Both the position numbers and the translations under genes were made by a program. A stretch of 20,396 nucleotides of DNA from an uncultured Spirochaetaceae bacterium. GTDB taxonomy: Bacteria > Spirochaetota > Spirochaetia > Treponematales > Treponemataceae. This document shows positions 14,143 to 20,396 of the stretch, one piece after another. Under the pieces are notes generated by a model. It was not told the origin of the DNA, searched no databases, and saw nothing but the letters and a program-made list of their open reading frames with translations. The DNA is taken from positions 1 to 20,396 of the forward strand of contig CADBRC010000055.1 in the NCBI GenBank assembly GCA_902796985.1, given 5' to 3'. Within the stretch, counting starts at the first letter, position 1; each line of letters begins with the position of its first letter.

Positions 14143-17132
14143 GTAGATTCGGAAACTTTATCAGCTATGAGTCCCCTGGGGCAGAGGACGACCACGGAAG
14201 AATCTTTCTCCAGCTGCTCCCGGTAGCGCAGGCAGGAAGCCTTCAAGTCTTCTTTGTCAACGTCCAGCAGATGACCGACCCTGCGCTCCCGCTTCTCATT
14301 GGAACCGCCCGTAAAAAGCCAGCGGAAGCCCGTAAATCCCTTGCTGGAAGGGGTCTCCGGCGTTATCTCCGATGAATAGCAGCCGGTTATCGCCTTCTCC
14401 ACTTCCTCGTCCGTGAAGGCCGCAGTCTCCTCGGCATTCATTGATTCCGACAAGGCAGCAAGTGAGAGGAACGGCTTGGGGTCGCGGTAAGTAACGAAAC
14501 AGCTCGTTTCAGTAAGAGCCTGAGGAATGAAAAACACCCCGTACGCCCCACCCTTGGTCCGAACCTTGTCCCAGAGATCGGTCATGGAAAGGCAGTGAGA
14601 GAACACCAAGTCCGCCAGGGCTTCCTTAGTATCAATAGGGCTCGACCTGCAGCATTTCGCATCGAAGGCAACCGAACCGGGGATGGCGAAAATCTCATCG
14701 ACTGCCATTCCTCCCGCAGCGGGCCGGCCGGCAGGATGCTCCTCGCCTTCGAACTCGGTCAGCTTCAGCAGGCTGGCCGCCCGTTCCTCAGTCATCGCGG
14801 GCCGGGGACCGAGGGGGGTAAACTTGTTCCGGGCAACGAACTCTGCCACAGCAGAACGCAATCTGGGGATTTGGGCTTCCTCCGCCGTCACGTGTATCAC
14901 CGCCCCGCCAGCGAGAATCTTGCGGTAGATGGCCTCCAGCCTGGCAGACAGCGCTTTAATGTCCATATCCTTGAGCTTGCAGACGAAGACAACGGACGTA
15001 AGCCCCAGAAGGATTTCCCGTATCGCCAGCTTGGGGCTCCGGCATCTCGAAGCCCGGTACATTGCATAATGATGTGCATCAGGCAGGACAGAGGCCTTGA
15101 CATCGTTGGCATTGGCGGCAAGCAGGTCAGAGAGCCTCTTCTCATCGCTGAAGTCCATTCCCTCAAGATAGGAACTCAGAAGATCCAGATTATCCTTCAC
15201 TTTCTCGTCCAGGCACTTGAAACGGAAGAAGAACATGTCCCGCTCCAGATAAGGGCTGCCGGAGCATTTTTCCCGGGAGACGTCATCGGACACGAAACTC
15301 CTGACATCCGCCCCGAATCCGCCGGACACCGCCCCAATCCTGTTCATCGCCTGATCCCAGGGGCAGCCCTTGAAGCCGACCTGCGAGACCAGACTTGCCA
15401 AGGTGTTCACGTAGAGGTAATCCTCCGGGTCCAGAGTATCGAAGGGGAATCCTATATAAAAATAGGTAATTCCGTTCGTGGGCTCCTTACTGACAAAGAA
15501 AGGAACGCCCCCCAGCTCCTCCCTGTCCATCCGTATTTTCTCAAGTTTCCTCGGCAAATCGGAAAGGCTCAGGTGAGGCAGACAGCTGTCATCGTCATCG
15601 GAATTCTGGAAAGAGCGCATCGTCTCAAGGTCGGCGAGCAGACTGTCTTTACCCTGGGCAGCAAACTCCCGGCTGGTCAGCTCCTGCTCCCTGTCCGCCC
15701 GATCCTTCTCCCACTCGGTCGAAGGGTCCACGGAAACAAGCGAGCAGCGGGCGTTGTCCAGAAAGTACTTCTTCATGAGGCCGGGAAGCATGGCAGGGTC
15801 CTCTTTTATCCGCTTCTTGAGCGACTCGCTCTCCTCCCGGTAGGACAAAGCCCCGTCCGGCGGAAAGCCAAAGAGCCAGCACTTGATTGCCCGCCTCATC
15901 AGGACAAGCGAGAAGGGGGAGCCTCCCGGCCGACGTATCTCCCTGCTGGAGAAATCAAATGCCATTGCAGTCCTGTCAAAGTCCTCGTCGGAGATGCCCT
16001 TGTCGGCAAGCTCCTGCAAGGCGCCAAGAAGCAGGGAACGGAACTTTTCCTCGTCTCCTTCCTTGACCCCGCTCATTGAGAAGCATACCGTCGGGAAGCG
16101 GCCCGCAGCTGAAAAGCCTGTATAGGGGGCTATGGTGTCTCCAATCTTGGAGTCCAGCATCTTCTTGGAAATCGGAGCGCTGTCGTCCCCCCACAGAAGC
16201 TCGCACAGGAAGGAGAACTGCATGGTAAACGAGAGCAGGTCCTCTTTCTCTATCCCGTCGCAGACCCGCCAATTCAGTGCGACGACGCGGCGGGAGTCCT
16301 CGCCGCCCTCCCCCGCAGGAGCATAAGCCTTTACCCTCCCGGCAACCGGGCGGGAGAAATCAGGGGCAGGATAGGAGGCCTTTTTGCCGGGAGTCGTAAC
16401 ACGGCTGGTAACATGCTCCACAAGGAAATCCAGTTCTTCTTCCAGCGGGATGTTTCCGTAGAGGTAGCACAGGCAGTTTGCCGTACAGTAGTACCGCCTG
16501 TGGTAGTCTTTGAATGCCTCATAGGTCAGCGAGGGAATGACGAGCGGGTCGCCGCCCGAATCATAGACGTACTCGCTTCCTTCCATAACGGGGCGGGTTA
16601 TCGCATCGTACGCAACATCCTCAAAGGAGGCGTAGTTGCCTTTCATTTCGTTGTAAACGACCCCCTGCATGCAGGGATTGCCGTCCTTGTCCAGCTCCAT
16701 GCGGTGACACTCCTGCAAGAATGCCCCCTTCTTGAGCAGGGGAAAAAACACCGCATCCGCATAAACCGAGACGATGTTGTAGAAGTCAGCCTTAACCGGG
16801 GAGCAGGACGGATATACCGTATGCTCCGGGCAGGTGTAGGCGTTCAGGTACGTGTTGACGCTCTGGTTCTCTAGATTGATGAAGGGATCCTTGAGCGGAT
16901 AAGAAGCTGAACCGCACAGAACCGAATGCTCTATGGCATGTGCAACGCCCGTGCTGTTCTCGCAGGGAGTACGGAAAGCAAAGGCGAAGCTGTTTTCGCT
17001 GTCGTCGTTAAGGAGCTTGAACACCTCAAGCCCGCTCTCCTCATGCCTGAGGTAAATGGCTGTGGACGCATAATCCTTCACATCCGAGACCGACAAAACC
17101 CGGAACCCCTTGTAAACGTCATTCTCCTTCAT
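14115..17132 (-). CDS. M16C-family zinc metallopeptidase (PreP-like)
   Basis: 1005 residues, the size of the single-chain M16C peptidases (presequence protease type), which fold as two halves around a closed chamber and degrade peptides. The inverted zinc motif HxxEH is GVAHAIEHSVLCGS (His65, Glu68, His69), and the distal zinc ligand is Glu162 in VVYNEMKG. Family landmarks follow: NTYLNAYTCPEHTVYP, DFYNIVSVYADAVFFPLL, and in the second half TKGGAYGVFF and FRWLFTGG. There is no signal peptide, so it is cytoplasmic and likely clears short peptides. An upstream in-frame TTG would add seven residues, but these fall inside the promoter at 17142-17170, so the ATG at 17130-17132 is preferred. No Shine-Dalgarno sequence; the leader is about 3 nt. 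Confidence 0.93.
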   Translation of the reverse strand: MKENDVYKGFRVLSVSDVKDYASTAIYLRHEESGLEVFKLLNDDSENSFAFAFRTPCENSTGVAHAIEHSVLCGSASYPLKDPFINLENQSVNTYLNAYTCPEHTVYPSCSPVKADFYNIVSVYADAVFFPLLKKGAFLQECHRMELDKDGNPCMQGVVYNEMKGNYASFEDVAYDAITRPVMEGSEYVYDSGGDPLVIPSLTYEAFKDYHRRYYCTANCLCYLYGNIPLEEELDFLVEHVTSRVTTPGKKASYPAPDFSRPVAGRVKAYAPAGEGGEDSRRVVALNWRVCDGIEKEDLLSFTMQFSFLCELLWGDDSAPISKKMLDSKIGDTIAPYTGFSAAGRFPTVCFSMSGVKEGDEEKFRSLLLGALQELADKGISDEDFDRTAMAFDFSSREIRRPGGSPFSLVLMRRAIKCWLFGFPPDGALSYREESESLKKRIKEDPAMLPGLMKKYFLDNARCSLVSVDPSTEWEKDRADREQELTSREFAAQGKDSLLADLETMRSFQNSDDDDSCLPHLSLSDLPRKLEKIRMDREELGGVPFFVSKEPTNGITYFYIGFPFDTLDPEDYLYVNTLASLVSQVGFKGCPWDQAMNRIGAVSGGFGADVRSFVSDDVSREKCSGSPYLERDMFFFRFKCLDEKVKDNLDLLSSYLEGMDFSDEKRLSDLLAANANDVKASVLPDAHHYAMYRASRCRSPKLAIREILLGLTSVVFVCKLKDMDIKALSARLEAIYRKILAGGAVIHVTAEEAQIPRLRSAVAEFVARNKFTPLGPRPAMTEERAASLLKLTEFEGEEHPAGRPAAGGMAVDEIFAIPGSVAFDAKCCRSSPIDTKEALADLVFSHCLSMTDLWDKVRTKGGAYGVFFIPQALTETSCFVTYRDPKPFLSLAALSESMNAEETAAFTDEEVEKAITGCYSSEITPETPSSKGFTGFRWLFTGGSNEKRERRVGHLLDVDKEDLKASCLRYREQLEKDSSVVVLCPRGLIADKVSESTGKIIALPL

Positions 17133-17141
17133 AACGGGAAT

Positions 17142-17170
17142 ACTGTAGCACAAGGGGGGTGTTTTTTCAA
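17142..17170 (-). promoter_or_regulatory. M16C peptidase promoter, nearly leaderless
   Basis: TTGAAA (17170-17165), 17 bp, TACAGT (17147-17142) with an extended TGC before the -10, then nine bases to the ATG at 17132. The predicted start near 17135 leaves three untranslated bases. Confidence 0.65.
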
Positions 17171-17201
17171 GTTTCAGGCAGCCCCTCTGCCGCCTGCCCC
17201 T

Positions 17202-18563
17202 CTATTGCACCCATATCTCGCTGTCGTCGCGGCCCTTGACGCGCATCTCGCCCGCTTCCCAGGCGCGGCGCAAATCGGCAAAAAACTGGGAGGTGACCCG
17301 CTCGCTCTCGCTCTTGAGCAGGAACTCCGTAATGGACTCCTCGTCCAGTACGCTTTCCGCCCGCCGCTTGGACAGGTTGGACAGAATCTTGTCGCGGAAG
17401 TCAGGCTTCTTGCCCTTAATGAGAATCGCAATCGTCTTGTCGTCCATGTCATGCAGCTTGTTCTGCAGGTAGCGGTCCTCCGCGTTCACCAGGTCGTCTT
17501 CGGTGAACAGGCGTTTGCGGATGTCCGCACCAAGCTCCGGATCCTCCCCTGACAGGGCCGCAATGAGGTTGGACTCGGTGGACGGATCCATCCGCTTGAG
17601 AATCTGCGCAAGGACGTTCTTTCCGTCCAGAGACTGGGACACCTCGGTGTTCTGGGAGAGCATCTTCTCGTACAGGCTCTTGCTGACGCTCTCCATGACC
17701 TGGGGGGCGACGTTCTTCATCTTGACCAGGCGGATGACTATCGCACTCTTGGTCTTGTCGTCCATTTCCTTTATGACCGCAGCAGCTTTCTTGGGCTCAA
17801 TCTGCGACAGGACGAGGGCCTGCACCTGCTCGCTCTCCCCGTTGAGAAGGACGCTTATGCGGTCAGCCCCCGCCTCGGACAGGAAATCAAAGGGCCTGCC
17901 GTTGGGATACTGGATGACCTTGCCAAGAATTTCCTCCCCCTTCTTCTCGCCGTAGGCCTTGGTCAGTATGGTACGGGCAGTGTCTATGCCGCCCTCCTCG
18001 CGGGCCTTGTCCAAGAGGGACTCGAACTCCTTCAGTATCTGCTCGGCCTCATCCTTGGGCACAGAGCGGATGGAGGCAATCTCCGGCATTATCTTCTCTA
18101 TCTGCTCTTCGCCGAGCTGCGGGATTATCTTGGCGGCCTCGTCCACGCCGATAATGACGAGAAACTTGGCGACCCTGCGGTATATGCTCTCCCTGCCGTC
18201 AGCCTCCCGGGGCTGCTCCGGAACCTTTATCAGCGACCCCTCGGTCAATGGCCTGGCGGCTTTCCGCACGTCATCATCAGTGGGCCTGACCGGGGTCTTT
18301 CCGTACCAGATGCCGGTCTTGGCGGCAATCTTAGCCTCCTCAAGGTTCTTGCGGTCGGCTTCCTCCTGCCCCAGAATCTCTCCTATGCGGCTGTTCACTT
18401 TCTCAAAAATGGGCTTGTGTACGAGAGGATTCTTTGCAGCCTCCTCCTGTTCCCGGTTCTCACCGGACTGCCGGCTTATCTTCTCAAAAACCGGCTTGCG
18501 GACAGGGGATTCATCATCGGAAGCCTTCTTGTAGGCATCGAGCATATAATTGTTCAGCTTCAT
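17202..18563 (-). CDS. fliG1: Flagellar motor switch protein FliG1 (divergent spirochaetal paralogue)
   Basis: 453 residues, against about 335-345 for a usual FliG. An N-terminal extension (about 1-115) precedes the FliG N domain (RRVAKFLVIIGVDEAAKIIPQL). The middle domain has QALVLSQIEPKKAAAVI, but the EHPQ motif that contacts FliM reads ESEQ. The C-terminal domain keeps the usual frame (EDRYLQNKLHDMDDKTIAIL, then RDKILSNLSKRRAES). FliG forms the rotor ring and carries torque; in spirochaetes the FliG1 paralogue is reported to be specialised and not equivalent to FliG2, hence the symbol. The extension contains a 27-residue tandem repeat. An upstream in-frame TTG is possible, but the promoter runs through that stretch, so the ATG at 18561-18563 is chosen. 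No Shine-Dalgarno sequence. Confidence 0.85.
   Translation of the reverse strand: MKLNNYMLDAYKKASDDESPVRKPVFEKISRQSGENREQEEAAKNPLVHKPIFEKVNSRIGEILGQEEADRKNLEEAKIAAKTGIWYGKTPVRPTDDDVRKAARPLTEGSLIKVPEQPREADGRESIYRRVAKFLVIIGVDEAAKIIPQLGEEQIEKIMPEIASIRSVPKDEAEQILKEFESLLDKAREEGGIDTARTILTKAYGEKKGEEILGKVIQYPNGRPFDFLSEAGADRISVLLNGESEQVQALVLSQIEPKKAAAVIKEMDDKTKSAIVIRLVKMKNVAPQVMESVSKSLYEKMLSQNTEVSQSLDGKNVLAQILKRMDPSTESNLIAALSGEDPELGADIRKRLFTEDDLVNAEDRYLQNKLHDMDDKTIAILIKGKKPDFRDKILSNLSKRRAESVLDEESITEFLLKSESERVTSQFFADLRRAWEAGEMRVKGRDDSEIWVQ
18348..18509 (-). repeat. Two tandem 27-codon repeats in the FliG1 N-terminal extension
   Basis: Residues 19-45 and 46-72 of FliG1 repeat the pattern (R/H)KP(V/I)FEK...GE...QEEA..KN, with RKPVFEKIS in the first and HKPIFEKVN in the second. 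The DNA is also similar (TTCTCAAAAA...GGCTTG...GGATTC, 81 bp apart on the plus strand). Confidence 0.7.
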
Positions 18564-18572
18564 ACAAGGAAT

Positions 18573-18601
18573 ATAGTATGACAAATGCGCTCTTGTTTCA
18601 A
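18573..18601 (-). promoter_or_regulatory. fliG1 promoter, nearly leaderless
   Basis: TTGAAA (18601-18596), 17 bp, TACTAT (18578-18573), then nine bases to the ATG at 18563. The predicted start near 18566 leaves about three untranslated bases. The layout matches the M16C and lnt promoters base for base in spacing. Confidence 0.65.
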
Positions 18602-18607
18602 GATTAC

Positions 18608-18634
18608 GCCGGAGCGCGGGCAGCCGGAGCGCGG
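18608..18634. repeat. 12-bp direct repeat between the EAL gene and fliG1
   Basis: GCCGGAGCGCGG occurs at 18608-18619 and again at 18623-18634, 15 bp apart centre to centre. It lies in the 78-base gap just upstream of the fliG1 -35 box and just after the stop codon of the EAL gene. It may be an operator, part of a GC-rich 3' structure, or chance. Confidence 0.5.
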
Positions 18635-18641
18635 CATCGTG

Positions 18642-20396
18642 CTACGCCCGCACGTACTTAATCTCGAAGTCCGGCAGGGAGACAGGCTGGGAGAAGTAGT
18701 AGCCCTGGAAGAGGTCGCTGCCGATTTCCATGAGGAATTTCAGCTGGTCCTCGTTCTCCACGCCCTCGGTAACGACCGTGATGCCCAGCTCCTTGGCAAG
18801 ACCGACGACCTGCTTGATGATAATCCGGCTCCGGTCCACGTCCTTGGCACGGTAGAGGAAGAGCATGTCGATTTTGAGCACATCCACCTTGATGTCCTTG
18901 AGCATGTTGAGCGAAGAGTAGCCGGAGCCGAAGTCGTCCATCTCCACATGGAAGCCCGCCGAGTGCAGGCGGTCTATGAGCACAAAGCGGCGGTCTGAGT
19001 CCGTTATCATCGCAGTCTCGGTTATCTCCAGCTTGAGCCGCTCCGGGGGAACGTCATACTTTCTGACCAGATCGACGAAGGTCTGGTATACATCTATATA
19101 GAAGAAATCCCTCGGCGAGATGTTGACGGAAATGTAGAGGTCGTTTATTCCCTGGGTCTGCCACATGTTCAGGACCCGGCACGCCTCCTCCCAGATAAAG
19201 AGATCCAGCTTGACGATGAGCCCGTTCTTCTCGAAGGTACCGACAAACCAGGAGGGAGGGAGCAGGCCCTCGGTGGGATGGTTCCAGCGGATAAGGGCCT
19301 CTGCCCCGCAAACCTTCAGGTTCCTGTCCGCCTGGGGCTGCAGGAACATCTCGAACTGCTTCTTTTCCAGGGCCTCGTCCAGCTCACCGATAATCTTGCT
19401 CTCCCAGAGATGGCTCTTACGCATGGAATCATCGTACTTGACGCAGAACACCTCGTAGCTGTCCTTTATGCTCTCTATTGCGAGGTTGGCGCGGTCGAAC
19501 ATCGTCACGACATCCATGTCCGGGTCGGTCACTTCAAACAGCCCCATGTGGACGAAAATCGGAAAGTTTCTGGTCTCAAGGACGGTGTTCAGATCCTTCT
19601 CCCGCCGCTGAAACTCCCTCTTGAAACACTCCGGGTCTTTGGTCAGGACGGCAAACCTGTCCACCCCGACCCGGCCGTATATCCCGTCCAGACCACCCGA
19701 TCCGGCATTCTCGTCCAGCTCGCTGCCCGTGTCGGCACGGACGATTTCCTTGATTATGTCTGCGCAGGAAACCAGAATCTTGTCGCCCATCTTCTTTCCG
19801 AAGAGGTCATTGATGAACTTGAAGCCTTTTATGTCCGTGACGATGATATACCAGCCGACGCCGTCCATCTTGAGCCTGCCGCTGATGCTCTGGGCCAGGA
19901 ACTCCATGTTGTACATGCCGGTCAAGTTGTCATGGGTCGCCTTGTAGAAGGCCTCGTTGAAGGAGTTCACCTCCTTGGTGCAGTCCCGGATATGGAAGAA
20001 AGAGCCCTCGGACACGGAGCCGTGATAGAGGGTGTGGTAGGTAAACTCGAAGTGCAGTTTCTTGCCGTTCCGCAGCTTGGAGCAGATGGAGGAAAAACTG
20101 GGAACAGAGGAGTCGAAGCCCTTGTCGTCCAGCCAGTCGGCGACCACCTCCCGGAATTCGCCGAGGTTCTTGACCTTGTAGCCGAAGGCCCTGAGTGCGC
20201 TCGTGTTGGCATAAATGCATTTGCCGTCCACGTCGAAGAATATCAGCATGTCCTCGCTCGAATCCTCTATACGGGCGAGAATCTTGTTTATGAGGTTGTT
20301 GGGCTTGTACTTCGTCGTAAAGTAGAGCAGGAGGACGCAGGCGACCGCGTAGCCTATGATGGAGAAGTCCACCGGGTTTTTGTTCAGCACGAAGAA
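18642..20396 (-). CDS. Membrane-anchored PAS-GGDEF-EAL protein, probable c-di-GMP phosphodiesterase (5' end outside window)
   Basis: The frame is open to the window edge, so the N-terminus is cut off; 584 codons are visible. A membrane segment (DFSIIGYAVACVLLLYF) comes first, then a PAS-like domain (about 42-125, MLIFFDVDGKCIYANTSA). A GGDEF domain follows (about 150-320; NLTGMYNMEFL), in which GGDEF reads GVDRF and no RxxD I-site is evident. The EAL domain spans about 335-575. The GGDEF part is probably inactive or only GTP-binding. The EAL domain keeps its key residues: EALIRW (near 364), VNISPRDF, LEITETAM, MDDFGSGYSSL, LKIDMLFL, VTEGVENEDQ and QGYYFSQP. It should hydrolyse c-di-GMP at the inner membrane. 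The downstream neighbour is fliG1, which has its own promoter; a link to motility is plausible, not shown. Confidence 0.9.
   Translation of the reverse strand, partial: FFVLNKNPVDFSIIGYAVACVLLLYFTTKYKPNNLINKILARIEDSSEDMLIFFDVDGKCIYANTSALRAFGYKVKNLGEFREVVADWLDDKGFDSSVPSFSSICSKLRNGKKLHFEFTYHTLYHGSVSEGSFFHIRDCTKEVNSFNEAFYKATHDNLTGMYNMEFLAQSISGRLKMDGVGWYIIVTDIKGFKFINDLFGKKMGDKILVSCADIIKEIVRADTGSELDENAGSGGLDGIYGRVGVDRFAVLTKDPECFKREFQRREKDLNTVLETRNFPIFVHMGLFEVTDPDMDVVTMFDRANLAIESIKDSYEVFCVKYDDSMRKSHLWESKIIGELDEALEKKQFEMFLQPQADRNLKVCGAEALIRWNHPTEGLLPPSWFVGTFEKNGLIVKLDLFIWEEACRVLNMWQTQGINDLYISVNISPRDFFYIDVYQTFVDLVRKYDVPPERLKLEITETAMITDSDRRFVLIDRLHSAGFHVEMDDFGSGYSSLNMLKDIKVDVLKIDMLFLYRAKDVDRSRIIIKQVVGLAKELGITVVTEGVENEDQLKFLMEIGSDLFQGYYFSQPVSLPDFEIKYVRA

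Noticed and set aside
14595..16079. 494-codon open frame on the plus strand
   Set aside because: It lies wholly antisense to the M16C peptidase, has no recognisable domain, and is the kind of frame GC-rich codon use leaves open on the opposite strand.
17177..17191. Hairpin GGCAG-CCCCT-CTGCC after fliG1 as an intrinsic terminator
   Set aside because: On the minus strand it is followed by A-rich, not T-rich, sequence; five pairs is weak.

Overview
The window looks like chromosomal DNA from a moderately GC-rich spirochaete, most likely a Treponema. The assignment rests on a divergent FliG with an N-terminal extension (spirochaetes carry two FliG paralogues), a Treponema-like mix of NHL/TPR/vWA secreted proteins and short conserved proteins, and strongly G/C-ending codons. 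It appears to be an ordinary core-genome region. I see no transposase, integrase, phage gene, CRISPR array, tRNA or rRNA.

Left part (1-5150), all on the minus strand: a zinc-ribbon-like protein whose reading frame is interrupted by an in-frame TAA, a 68-aa basic protein, a translationally coupled pair (TPR protein, then a secreted TPR-NHL-vWA protein) ending at a stem-loop, and a galactokinase-like GHMP kinase. Middle (5214-8496), plus strand: apolipoprotein N-acyltransferase (lnt), a small exported, possibly lipidated protein, and a 255-aa protein that resembles the ends of a class-III aminotransferase without its PLP domain. These run convergently into glutamine-dependent NAD synthetase (8571-10628, minus). 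NAD synthetase diverges from a rhomboid-like membrane protein that has lost its catalytic residues (10690-11436, plus). A secreted fibronectin-III-like/TPR protein follows. Right part (12600-20396), minus strand: a tocopherol-cyclase-like protein, a 74-aa conserved protein, a large M16C zinc metallopeptidase, FliG1, and the 3' part of a membrane-anchored PAS-GGDEF-EAL protein. FliG1 and the EAL protein point to motility and c-di-GMP signalling; lnt and the exported proteins point to envelope biogenesis.

The most striking signal is in the promoters. At least five genes (lnt, nadE, the rhomboid-like gene, the M16C peptidase, fliG1) have a good sigma70-type promoter whose -10 box ends only 6 or 9 bases before the chosen ATG, with no Shine-Dalgarno sequence. 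This predicts leaderless or nearly leaderless mRNAs (0-3 nt leaders). nadE and the rhomboid-like gene also have back-to-back promoters whose -35 boxes share the same bases. Other genes here (7089, 14093, 3915, 840) have ordinary Shine-Dalgarno sites, so two initiation modes seem to coexist.
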